From positions 1 through 11,282 of the forward strand of contig PFGS01000245.1 in NCBI GenBank assembly GCA_002783525.1: DNA of 11,282 bases, in the 5' to 3' direction. A program made the translations under genes and the position numbers. Origin of the DNA: Ignavibacteriales bacterium CG12_big_fil_rev_8_21_14_0_65_30_8 (GTDB lineage Bacteria > Bacteroidota > Ignavibacteria > Ignavibacteriales > Ignavibacteriaceae). Shown piece after piece: positions 1 to 6,486 of the stretch; positions within the stretch are counted from its first letter, which is position 1; every line of letters begins with the position of its first letter. Under the pieces are notes generated by a model. The model did not search any database and was not told the DNA's origin. It worked only from the letters and a program-made list of their open reading frames with translations.

Positions 1-842
1 CGAGAAATTTCCTTTACAGAGAATTCACTTCTTAATTTTTCATCTTTAATGTATGGAAGAAGATCTTTAGCATATATCAATCCAACAATATTATCTAAGT
101 CTTCATTATAAAGTGGTAACCTGCTGTGTCCGGAAGAAGTAATGATCTCTAAGATGTCATCAAATTCAGTATCAAGTGCAACTGCACTTATATCAACTCG
201 TGGAGTCATTATTTCTTGAACTTCAACTGATTTGAATTCTACAATTCCCTTTATTAATCCTTCTTCTTTTCTTATCATTCCCCCAGCTTTACGGCTCATA
301 GCAGCAAGTTTTGAGATATCTTCAGGTGTTATTGCTGTTTTAGATTTATCAATCCTAAACTTTTTAACAACTACATTAATTATTTCAGATATAAATTCTG
401 AAATTGGGAATAAAATTACTGAAATCCAGTAAAGTGGAAATACTATTGCTTTAGAAAAAGAGACGGGATTTTTTGCTGCCCAAACTTTTGGGATCAATTC
501 TCCAAATATTACAACCAAAATTGTAATAATAATAATTTGAATTGTAAGTGCAAGATCTCTTGAAATACCAATCTTATCTGCATTTTCTAAAACAAGTGCA
601 ACAGAAGCAATTGCAGCAGCTGTATTAACAATTGTATTACCAATTAGAATAGTAACTAATAAACGACGAGGAAATTGTAATAAATTTTGTAGATACCCCG
701 AAATTACTGGAGTTCCCTTAAATAATTCTTTTATCTTAGATCTATTTAAAGAAAATAATGCAATTTCAGAACCGGAGAAAAAAGCAGAAAATAACAATAA
801 TATAATTAGAACAATCAGTCGAATTTGCCAATCAGTATCCAA
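1..842 (-). CDS. CNNM/CBS-domain membrane protein, CorC/HlyC family, GldE-like (3' end beyond window)
   Basis: This is a partial gene with 280 codons visible; the C-terminus lies beyond base 1. Seen: four hydrophobic segments (about residues 8-27, 60-83, 98-118, 132-158) form a CNNM (DUF21) membrane domain. Conserved stretches are SGSEIALFSLNRSK (23-36), IGNTIVN (67-73) and GELIPKVWAAKNP (114-126). A first CBS motif follows (IMTPRVD at 211-217, SGHSRLPLY at 237-245, VGLIYAKDLL at 253-262), and the window ends near where CBS 2 should begin. Known: the family includes CorC/MgtE-associated ion-transport proteins and GldE, a gliding-motility accessory protein of Bacteroidota, all inner-membrane proteins. 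The start is TTG at 842, because no ATG or GTG start fits that frame upstream. A GAGGA at 855-859 is spaced rather far (12 nt). It lies 38 nt after ssb, probably in the same transcript. The family call is sure; the GldE role is inferred from the ssb neighbourhood. Confidence 0.9.
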   Translation of the reverse strand, partial: MDTDWQIRLIVLIILLLFSAFFSGSEIALFSLNRSKIKELFKGTPVISGYLQNLLQFPRRLLVTILIGNTIVNTAAAIASVALVLENADKIGISRDLALTIQIIIITILVVIFGELIPKVWAAKNPVSFSKAIVFPLYWISVILFPISEFISEIINVVVKKFRIDKSKTAITPEDISKLAAMSRKAGGMIRKEEGLIKGIVEFKSVEVQEIMTPRVDISAVALDTEFDDILEIITSSGHSRLPLYNEDLDNIVGLIYAKDLLPYIKDEKLRSEFSVKEIS

Positions 843-880
843 ATAATTACAATATCCTCGTTTTATTATACATACTAAAC

Positions 881-1303
881 TTAGAATGGAAGATCTTCGT
901 TATCTTCAGAAACATCTGCATCAGGTTCAGAAACTTTATCTGAATTAGATTTATCATAATTTCCACCTGAACCTGAAGAATCTAGAGGAATCAATTTTTC
1001 TACAATAGTGTCAGTAACATATTTCTTAACACCTTCTTTATCAGTGTAATCTCTTTTAGAAATTCTACCTTCAACATAAAACTTTTTACCTTTCTTCAAA
1101 TTTTCTTTGTAATAGTCAGAAAGATTATAACCAACCAGATTATGCCAAGTAGTTTCATTCTGCCAAGCACCTTCTTTGTCTTTGTAACTTCTTGTAGTTG
1201 CTAAAGAGAATGTTGTAACGGAAAGATTATTTGTAGTAAATCTTGTTTCAGCATCTTTACCAAGATTTCCTATCAACATAATTTTGTTTAAAGAAAATGA
1301 CAT
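881..1303 (-). CDS. ssb: Single-stranded DNA-binding protein
   Basis: SSB coats single-stranded DNA as a tetramer during replication, recombination and repair, and recruits partner enzymes through its C-terminal tip. Seen: a 140-residue protein with an N-terminal OB fold (about 1-107) opening NKIMLIGNLGKDAE. Aromatic residues W47, W53 and F75 lie in the usual DNA-binding strands, and GRISKRDYTDKEG (79-91) is the typical L45-type loop region. A short Gly/Ser-rich, then strongly acidic tail (about 109-140) ends in EDLPF, a good match to the acidic DD(I/L)PF tip that binds partners. The length is short for a bacterial SSB because the linker is brief. The ATG start is fixed by a strong GGGAGG at 1309-1314, 5 nt upstream. 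The gene lies between a SPOR lipoprotein and a CorC/GldE-like gene. An ssb-gldE adjacency is, to my knowledge, common in Bacteroidota. Confidence 0.96.
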   Translation of the reverse strand: MSFSLNKIMLIGNLGKDAETRFTTNNLSVTTFSLATTRSYKDKEGAWQNETTWHNLVGYNLSDYYKENLKKGKKFYVEGRISKRDYTDKEGVKKYVTDTIVEKLIPLDSSGSGGNYDKSNSDKVSEPDADVSEDNEDLPF

Positions 1304-1308
1304 GTCTA

Positions 1309-1314
1309 CCTCCC
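1309..1314 (-). promoter_or_regulatory. Ribosome binding site of ssb
   Basis: The minus strand reads GGGAGG followed by 5 nt (TAGAC) and the ssb ATG. It is one of the strongest Shine-Dalgarno matches in the window and fits high expression of SSB. Confidence 0.8.
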
Positions 1315-1333
1315 AATTTGTTAATAAAAAATT

Positions 1334-1362
1334 ATTATCTATTCATAAATTAATTTATGAAA
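1334..1362 (-). promoter_or_regulatory. Candidate internal promoter for ssb
   Basis: On the minus strand TTTCAT (1357-1362) is followed by 17 nt and GATAAT (1334-1339), then about 30 nt to the ssb ATG. Spacing and -10 are reasonable for a sigma70-type promoter, but the -35 is weak and the region is so AT-rich that chance matches are common. A 20-bp palindrome covers the -35 and most of the spacer. Confidence 0.3.
1342..1361. repeat. Perfect 20-bp palindrome between the SPOR gene and ssb
   Basis: The bases TTCATAAATTAATTTATGAA form an uninterrupted inverted repeat with 10-nt half-sites. It sits in the 65-nt gap between the SPOR lipoprotein stop and the ssb start, over the candidate ssb -35 and spacer. 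It could be an operator for a dimeric regulator. As RNA it would give only a weak AT-only hairpin (about 8 bp, 4-nt loop). No known regulator site is recognised. Confidence 0.5.
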
Positions 1363-1368
1363 CTTAAC

Positions 1369-1794
1369 CTAACGTATAACCGTTAAAATCCAGGCATCCT
1401 TATAATCATCCATAGTCCACAATTTATTTCTAACCATTTCTGCATCCTCCTTCTTATTATAGAATGGTTTAAGCTGAACCACATAAAGATTTACTGAGTT
1501 ACTAAACGCTATATCAATATCGTAATTTATTTTTTTTTTGCTGTTTGCGGCAAACAATTCTGCTTTATCTTTTGTTGTAAATGCACCAATTTGCACTATA
1601 TACAATTTTACATTAGAAATTGTGAGAAGAGCAAAATTTTCATTTTTAATTGAATCTATAGGCACTGAATCAAAAACATATAAAGAATCAGCACTATTTG
1701 TTTTAAATAAATCTGCATTGTCTTTTGAAGAAGAACAAGCAGTTAAAAATAATGCTATAAAAATATAGAAAATGAATATTAAATTTTTCTTCAT
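1369..1794 (-). CDS. SPOR-domain lipoprotein
   Basis: A 141-residue predicted lipoprotein. Seen: MKKN followed by a hydrophobic stretch and the lipobox LTAC, giving lipidated Cys20 and a mature protein starting CSSSKDN. A low-complexity linker follows. A C-terminal SPOR domain starts near residue 63 with the repeated halves LYIVQIGAFTTKDKAE and LYVVQLKPFYNKKEDAE, and ends WILTVIR. Known: SPOR domains bind denuded peptidoglycan glycans, often at division sites. In FCB-group bacteria such lipoproteins face the periplasm. Inferred role: cell-wall binding or division; no partner is identifiable. I chose ATG at 1794 over an in-frame TTG at 1800 because MKKN is a normal signal-peptide start; neither has a visible Shine-Dalgarno. 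The reading frame crosses an A10 run (1530-1539) where slippage would truncate the SPOR domain. It is first in a probable SPOR-ssb-CorC unit, directly after the terminator of the preceding operon. Confidence 0.85.
   Translation of the reverse strand: MKKNLIFIFYIFIALFLTACSSSKDNADLFKTNSADSLYVFDSVPIDSIKNENFALLTISNVKLYIVQIGAFTTKDKAELFAANSKKKINYDIDIAFSNSVNLYVVQLKPFYNKKEDAEMVRNKLWTMDDYKDAWILTVIR
1530..1539 (-). repeat. A10 homopolymer tract inside the SPOR gene
   Basis: The coding strand carries ten consecutive A residues encoding Lys-Lys-Lys-Ile in the first half of the SPOR domain. Loss of one A would put a TAA directly after the lysines. Gain of one A would lead to a TGA a few codons on. It is therefore a potential slippage or phase-variation site. 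Confidence 0.6.
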
Positions 1795-1823
1795 AAACAA
1801 AAATAAAAATTTTTTTGTTTAAA

Positions 1824-1858
1824 ATAATAAAATCCCGCATAATACGGGATTTTATTAT
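1824..1858 (-). terminator. Rho-independent terminator of the receptor-esterase operon
   Basis: A perfect 14-bp stem pairs 1824-1837 with 1845-1858 (core CCCG/CGGG) around a 7-nt loop. On the minus strand the descending arm GGGATTTTATTAT runs into TTTT, a typical U-rich tail. It begins 16 nt after the SGNH lipoprotein stop. The stem is symmetrical, but no plus-strand gene converges on it. An alternative 8-bp hairpin (GCATAATA 1837-1844 with TATTATGC 1853-1860) overlaps and excludes it. Confidence 0.8.
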
Positions 1859-1874
1859 GCAATTTTAATGAAAA

Positions 1875-3446
1875 TTAATAATTAACCGGCCAATTTTTAC
1901 TTCCGGTCATCATTCTTATCATATCATTAAATACTTTTGGTTCATAATTAATTTCTTTTGCCGGAACTTTGCCAATTGGCATCCCCGGAAGACTATTTAA
2001 ATCAACCAAAGGTATATTAGCACTAAATTTGGTATTTATTGCTTTTATCCACTCATTAGCTATTATGCCATACCCTCTTGAAGAAGGATGAACACCATCA
2101 TAGCTGAATGTACCGCCAGAGATAAAGTTTGAAGTAAATACTCCAATTCCTGGATAAACAATTGGATTAGTCAATAAGTTTTTAAGTACCAAATTAAAAT
2201 CTACTACTGCAATATTTCTACTTCCAGCCTCAGTTGCAATAATGCTGTTAAAAGCAGTTACTGCATCTTTTGAAACTGTAATTTCTGCAGGATCTAGGAC
2301 AAATACATCAGGGAATGGATTTTGTGGATGGACACCAAAAGGTTTTGTAGTATCAATACCAGGTGGTAAACCAGAGAAATTATTATCTCTATAAAATTGT
2401 CCAGTTGGTACACCAATCAGCCCTGCATATGTTTGTCCCGCTAATGTAAATAAAGTTGTTAAATTTTTACAAGCAGCTGAATCAGCTATTCTTACTTTAT
2501 TATTTGGTAAAAATGGACTAAACTGAAATCCGGTTTTACTTTCATAGATAATACCTGAACCAGGCAAACCTGAACCTTGCTGACCTGCGGCTATTTGATC
2601 CCAAGGTACCTTAGCTGCTAAGAGAGGTCCAACTGTTGTAAAGAAAGGTACTGAAGCTACATCAGGAATATTTCCCACTATTACTCCTCTTGACTCTGCT
2701 TTAAGACTATCTAACATAGCACTGTATAATGATGAAAATACAGCAGTTTCAGTTGGAGTTGTTCCAGGTGGATCAATATAACCAACATTTGTCCCTTTAG
2801 TTCCACCACTTGTAGCATATCCTAATACATCATTATTACCAATCCAAGCTGTAATAAAAGATGCTTGCAAATTTCTTGCTTGACGAAGAACACTATTACC
2901 TAAAGCTTGATCTCTCAATACTAAGGCAAAAAATGGATTTTGTCTTGAAGCACTTTTTGAAGAAAAATCGCTAACATCAGCCATATCATACAAAATTGCC
3001 CCAGGTATACCTAAATTATTATACGGTCTTTGCAGTGCAATGTTTAAATTTGATGCCGGACTTGTTGGATCAACCTGTCCTTCAGAAACTATTGTTGGAG
3101 CAAGATTTACTAATCTTAATCTTCCGCCTATTCCTGGATCTTTTATTAATGGTTGTTCAAATGTTGCATTTGCATTATTTTTTGCAACAGTAAGATTTGC
3201 TACTTGATTTGCTATCTGGCTTGGAAAACTCCAAACCTGATCTCTTTGAGAAAGAGCCGAAGATTGATAACCAGCTGTTAAACTATTACCAATTGAAACA
3301 TACATTGTAAAATTGGCTGTGCCGGTATTAGCTGGAGTAGTTGGAGTAGTTACTATAGTATCATCATCAGAGCAACCTGAGACAAAGAGGAAGCACACTC
3401 CAAATGCTAAAGTTAAATATTTAAGTTTATTATAATATATTTTCAT
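1875..3446 (-). CDS. SGNH/GDSL-type esterase lipoprotein
   Basis: A 523-residue predicted outer-membrane lipoprotein esterase. Seen: a signal peptide with lipobox VSGC (lipidated Cys25), then an acidic start SDDD and a Thr/Pro linker. SGNH blocks follow in order. Block I is SIGNSLTAGY, with nucleophile Ser55 in GNSL rather than GDSL. Block II is NLGIPGA (144-150). Block III is WIGNNDVLGY (201-210, Asn205). Block V is SYDGVHPSSRGYG (448-460), giving Asp450 and His453. All catalytic positions are present. The gap of about 240 residues between blocks III and V is large for the fold and probably carries insertions that shape the active site. Known: such enzymes cleave acyl or acetyl esters of lipids or glycans; the substrate cannot be told here. 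The ATG start is supported by AGGA at 3453-3456, 6 nt upstream. It lies 22 nt after the TonB receptor gene and is followed by a terminator. Confidence 0.88.
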   Translation of the reverse strand: MKIYYNKLKYLTLAFGVCFLFVSGCSDDDTIVTTPTTPANTGTANFTMYVSIGNSLTAGYQSSALSQRDQVWSFPSQIANQVANLTVAKNNANATFEQPLIKDPGIGGRLRLVNLAPTIVSEGQVDPTSPASNLNIALQRPYNNLGIPGAILYDMADVSDFSSKSASRQNPFFALVLRDQALGNSVLRQARNLQASFITAWIGNNDVLGYATSGGTKGTNVGYIDPPGTTPTETAVFSSLYSAMLDSLKAESRGVIVGNIPDVASVPFFTTVGPLLAAKVPWDQIAAGQQGSGLPGSGIIYESKTGFQFSPFLPNNKVRIADSAACKNLTTLFTLAGQTYAGLIGVPTGQFYRDNNFSGLPPGIDTTKPFGVHPQNPFPDVFVLDPAEITVSKDAVTAFNSIIATEAGSRNIAVVDFNLVLKNLLTNPIVYPGIGVFTSNFISGGTFSYDGVHPSSRGYGIIANEWIKAINTKFSANIPLVDLNSLPGMPIGKVPAKEINYEPKVFNDMIRMMTGSKNWPVNY

Positions 3447-3468
3447 ATTAATTCCTTTTTGATTTATA

Positions 3469-5835
3469 TTAGAATGAAACAGTAAGTGAACCTATTAACT
3501 GTCTGCCGACAATTGAGCCACCAAAAATTTGATAAGCTTGTTTGTCGAATAGATTAGTAACTGAAACACCTAAACGAAAATTCTGATTTATTTCATAAGC
3601 AGATGATAAATTTATCAATGTATATTCAGGTATATGTCCAACAAAAACACCTGCAGCCCAATCATAAGCCTGAACTGTTCTACCAGATAATTCAGCTTCA
3701 AATCCGTTTAGATTATTTCTATATCTGATTGAATAACCAAATTTATGTTTAGGATTATTTGGTAATAATACATCTCCTGCTTGTTGTGCTTTAATTTCAT
3801 AATCAAAATAAGACCAGTTAGCAGAAAGTAAGAAGTAATCACTCATATAATAGTCAAATCCTAGTTCCAATCCTCTTTCATCAACCTGACCTTTATTTGT
3901 ATATGATAGAACTATTGCAGTTTCACCATTAGGTAATACTGTTAATCCTGGCAATGCAGGTATTCCATTTGCGGGTGAACCGTGTAAAATTAGATCTGAT
4001 AAACCTGCAGGTGCTCCGCCAAATGGGAAAGCCGGATTTACACCTTGCAAAAGGTCTGTAATAAAATCGTGTACTTTATTTGAATAGGCATCTAAAGTAA
4101 TAAATAACTTATTATCTAAGAAGATACCTTTATAACCAACTTCAATACCTTCAATTCTTTCAGGTACTAAGTTATCATTACCAATAGCATAAATAGATGT
4201 TAGTCCTGTTGGATTTATACCAAGTGGTCTTAGATCAGCTGCTCCGGCTAAAACCCTTAAAAAATATTCTGAAGTACTTGGTAATAAGAATGCTTTGTTA
4301 TAAGAAAATCTAAAAGATTGTCCTTGAGCAAAGCTCCATACAACAGCCGCTCTTGGTGAAAATCTTGATTTTTCATAAGTAGTTCTATCAACACGACCTG
4401 TTGCAACAAATTTTAATTCTTTAATTGGATTGAATTCCAATTGTAAATAACCACCTGTAATTGTATAATCTTTAGTTCCGAGCATTGCTGTATTGTCCAT
4501 ATCAACACTTACAATTTTTTGTGAACCACCTAAAATAAATCTAAACTGATCATTCATAAATGAACGGTTATATTGTCCTTCAATTTGATACATTGTTGTG
4601 TTTTCAATTAATCTTCCTCCTGAAGCAAGAGAAGTAATTTGAGTTGGAGTTGTTCTTTTTTGCATCCATGCTGATACATCAATATGTTTTGATGCAAAAT
4701 GTAGTCTTCCCCATGGTCTATTTCCTTCTAATATATTTAAACGACCAATACCTGAAACAACAACATCATTTTTAACATTTGTTAAACCACCTTCCGCAGT
4801 GATTCTTGAATCGTTTGCAAAATCATAGTCTAATCTTGCTGAACCATAAGTGTAAACCATATTATCAGGATTTATATTTACTACTTCATTAGAAAGTCCT
4901 GCATAAGGAACGCTTGTAGTTCTGTTTTTATCCCATGTATGGCTTTGCAGTCTTCCTAAATTTATTTTGTAGCTCCAACCTTGACCAAGTAATCCTGCAT
5001 TACGAACATCAACTCTGAACATACTTAATTCACCACCTGATACTTTTAATTTTGTACCCAAAGCTTCCCTAGGTGATAAAGATGTCATATTTACAACACC
5101 ATTAAATGCATTTGTTCCATATAATGCTGAACCTGGACCTCTTACAAATTCAATATTACTTAGGTCTTCCAAAGGTACAGAAATATCTCCCCATTCCTGT
5201 TGACCTAAAAATGCTGCACCTAAATCTCTTCCATCAAGAAGAACTAATACTCTCCTTGTTACTGAACTGTTAAATCCACGAGTGTTTAAATTGAAATCAT
5301 TGACTCCACTCTGAACTAGGTCTATACCAGGTTTTGACTCTAAGAGTCTTGGTACTCCACCTGCATTTGAATTTAATCTTATATCCTCCATTCCTATTAC
5401 TGTAACTGCAGCTGGTGCTTCAGTAATTTTTTCTACTCTTCTTGAAGCTCCGTAAACAGTAACATTACCCAATTCTAAAGCTTTCGTGTTCATTTCAGCA
5501 TTAACAACTACTGATTGATTAGCACTAACCTCAACAGACTTATTCATAGTTTCATATCCAATTAATGAAAATGCAATGTTATAAGTACCTGCTGGAACAT
5601 TTAAAACTGAATAGTTTCCGTCCAGATCTGAAGCTGAGCCCATAATAGTACCGCTAATAACTACATTAACTCTAATTAATGCCTCTCCTGTATTAGCATC
5701 TGTAATATGTCCTGTTATTGTTCCACTTCCCTGAGCCAAATTTTGGCTGGATATAAAAATCATGATCATGAAAGAAGCAAGGAGAAGTTTAGCAACAACA
5801 ATAAAGCGGTTTTTGAGATTGTAAAGTAACCTCAT
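3469..5835 (-). CDS. TonB-dependent outer-membrane receptor with carboxypeptidase-regulatory-like N-domain
   Basis: A 788-residue outer-membrane receptor that imports a ligand using TonB/ExbBD energy. Seen: a signal peptide (about 1-35, long basic n-region, hydrophobic core, then NLAQG). A CarboxypepD_reg-like beta-sandwich follows (about 38-116: GTITGHITDANTGEALIRV, DLDGNYSVLNVPAGTYNI). A possible TonB box is VTVYGA (125-130). The plug domain (about 138-255) has SKPGIDLV, NTRGFN, VLLDGRD and the conserved VRGPGSALYGTNAFNGVVN (231-249). The rest is a beta-barrel ending in aromatic Phe (SLTVSF), as outer-membrane proteins do. The length is normal for ferric-siderophore or cobalamin type receptors and shorter than SusC (about 1000). 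No SusD gene is present, so a glycan SusCD system is unlikely. The start is fixed by AGGAGG at 5843-5848, 7 nt upstream. It is cotranscribed with the SGNH esterase. The ligand is unknown; no cobalamin riboswitch is seen in the short leader. Confidence 0.93.
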   Translation of the reverse strand: MRLLYNLKNRFIVVAKLLLASFMIMIFISSQNLAQGSGTITGHITDANTGEALIRVNVVISGTIMGSASDLDGNYSVLNVPAGTYNIAFSLIGYETMNKSVEVSANQSVVVNAEMNTKALELGNVTVYGASRRVEKITEAPAAVTVIGMEDIRLNSNAGGVPRLLESKPGIDLVQSGVNDFNLNTRGFNSSVTRRVLVLLDGRDLGAAFLGQQEWGDISVPLEDLSNIEFVRGPGSALYGTNAFNGVVNMTSLSPREALGTKLKVSGGELSMFRVDVRNAGLLGQGWSYKINLGRLQSHTWDKNRTTSVPYAGLSNEVVNINPDNMVYTYGSARLDYDFANDSRITAEGGLTNVKNDVVVSGIGRLNILEGNRPWGRLHFASKHIDVSAWMQKRTTPTQITSLASGGRLIENTTMYQIEGQYNRSFMNDQFRFILGGSQKIVSVDMDNTAMLGTKDYTITGGYLQLEFNPIKELKFVATGRVDRTTYEKSRFSPRAAVVWSFAQGQSFRFSYNKAFLLPSTSEYFLRVLAGAADLRPLGINPTGLTSIYAIGNDNLVPERIEGIEVGYKGIFLDNKLFITLDAYSNKVHDFITDLLQGVNPAFPFGGAPAGLSDLILHGSPANGIPALPGLTVLPNGETAIVLSYTNKGQVDERGLELGFDYYMSDYFLLSANWSYFDYEIKAQQAGDVLLPNNPKHKFGYSIRYRNNLNGFEAELSGRTVQAYDWAAGVFVGHIPEYTLINLSSAYEINQNFRLGVSVTNLFDKQAYQIFGGSIVGRQLIGSLTVSF

Positions 5836-5842
5836 AGAAGTT

Positions 5843-5848
5843 CCTCCT
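5843..5848 (-). promoter_or_regulatory. Ribosome binding site of the TonB receptor
   Basis: A perfect AGGAGG on the minus strand, 7 nt before the ATG at 5835. It decides the start and supports a long signal peptide beginning MRLLYN. Confidence 0.85.
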
Positions 5849-5879
5849 AATTTTTAATAATTTATTGAGTGCAATTACT

Positions 5880-5908
5880 ATATTAAATAATGAAAGTTTT
5901 ATAATCAA
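5880..5908 (-). promoter_or_regulatory. Candidate sigma70-like promoter of the receptor-esterase operon
   Basis: On the minus strand TTGATT (5903-5908) is followed by exactly 17 nt and TAATAT (5880-5885). Transcription would start near 5873, giving a leader of roughly 38 nt. This is the best match in the only sizeable intergenic gap (5836-5985). The Bacteroides-type -7 element TAnnTTTG was not found. The AT-richness lowers confidence. Confidence 0.45.
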
Positions 5909-5950
5909 TACCCATGACAATATATTTTTGATAAGTAGGTTTAAAAGTTA

Positions 5951-5981
5951 TTTTTAGTAAATCTCTATTTTAGACTAAAAA
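5951..5981 (-). terminator. Possible weak terminator after the biotin carrier gene
   Basis: An 8-bp inverted repeat, TTTTTAGT (5951-5958) with ACTAAAAA (5974-5981), lies just after the carrier-protein stop. The loop is 15 nt and the stem nearly all A/T. A short U-containing stretch follows on the minus strand. It is placed where the upstream operon should end, but it is weak, and read-through into the receptor operon is possible. Confidence 0.3.
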
Positions 5982-5985
5982 CAGA

Positions 5986-6486
5986 TTAAATGATGGAAAT
6001 TAGCTTACTACCTTTTTCTACCGGGTTATTTTTATCAACAAATATTTCTTTGATAACACCTGAATAATTAGATTTTATTGAATTCTCCATTTTCATGGCT
6101 TCCAATATTAGTAAAGTATCTCCTTTCTTTATTTTGTCACCAACACTTACTTTTATATCTAACACTAAACCGGGCATTGGGGCATTTACCAAATTATAAT
6201 TATTATCTTTTATTTTTTTTGAAACTAATTGCTCTGCTTTGTCTTGTAAAAGAGATTTTGTTGTTGAAGTGAATTCTTTACCTTCAATATTTAATAGAAG
6301 TGAAGTAGAGCTATTATTAAGATTATTGATCTTGAAAAATCTATTATTAATTTTTAATAGATAGGTTGAATTCTGCAAGTGAATTAATTCATAAAGATAT
6401 TCTTTGTTATCAATTTTAACTTTAGAATCAGAACTAATATTAAGCTTTGCTTTCTTATCTCCTATTTCTACAATCAGGCTATTCAT
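5986..6486 (-). CDS. Biotin carboxyl carrier subunit of an acyl-CoA carboxylase (BT-like region plus biotinyl domain)
   Basis: A 166-residue biotinyl carrier subunit. It carries carboxybiotin from the biotin carboxylase to a carboxyltransferase in the cytoplasm. Seen: the C-terminal biotinyl domain (about 98-166) has NAPMPGLV (101-108), VGDKIKKGDTLLILEAMKM with biotinylated Lys132 in EAMKM, and the closing KGSKLISII. Residues 1-75 are predicted beta-rich (MNSLIVEIGDKKAKLNI, NKEYLYELIHL, YLLKINNRFFKI). They resemble the beta-barrel part of the BT bridging domain of propionyl- and methylcrotonyl-CoA carboxylase alpha chains rather than the Pro/Ala-rich N-terminus of AccB. A Lys-rich linker joins the two. 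Its ATG overlaps the end of the biotin carboxylase gene by 8 nt (ATGAATAG), so translation is probably coupled. There is no strong Shine-Dalgarno (only GGAA about 14 nt away). The carboxyltransferase gene is not in the window. The biotinyl call is firm; the acyl-CoA substrate is unknown. Confidence 0.9.
   Translation of the reverse strand: MNSLIVEIGDKKAKLNISSDSKVKIDNKEYLYELIHLQNSTYLLKINNRFFKINNLNNSSTSLLLNIEGKEFTSTTKSLLQDKAEQLVSKKIKDNNYNLVNAPMPGLVLDIKVSVGDKIKKGDTLLILEAMKMENSIKSNYSGVIKEIFVDKNNPVEKGSKLISII

Noticed and set aside
232..432. Plus-strand 66-codon frame opposite the CorC-like gene
   Set aside because: The minus strand here encodes well-conserved CNNM/CBS sequence, so the plus frame is a shadow.
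1538..1768. Plus-strand frame opposite the SPOR gene
   Set aside because: The opposite strand encodes a lipobox and a clear SPOR domain; there is no RBS or family match on the plus strand.
3332..3352. Tandem 9-bp repeat GGAGTAGTT in the esterase gene
   Set aside because: It simply encodes the Thr-Thr-Pro linker after the lipobox; a two-copy linker repeat does not indicate a mobile or regulatory element.
5836..5985. Riboswitch (for example cobalamin) or Fur box upstream of the TonB receptor
   Set aside because: The leader from the likely promoter is only about 38 nt. No conserved B12-box-like sequence or convincing Fur palindrome was seen in the 150-bp gap.
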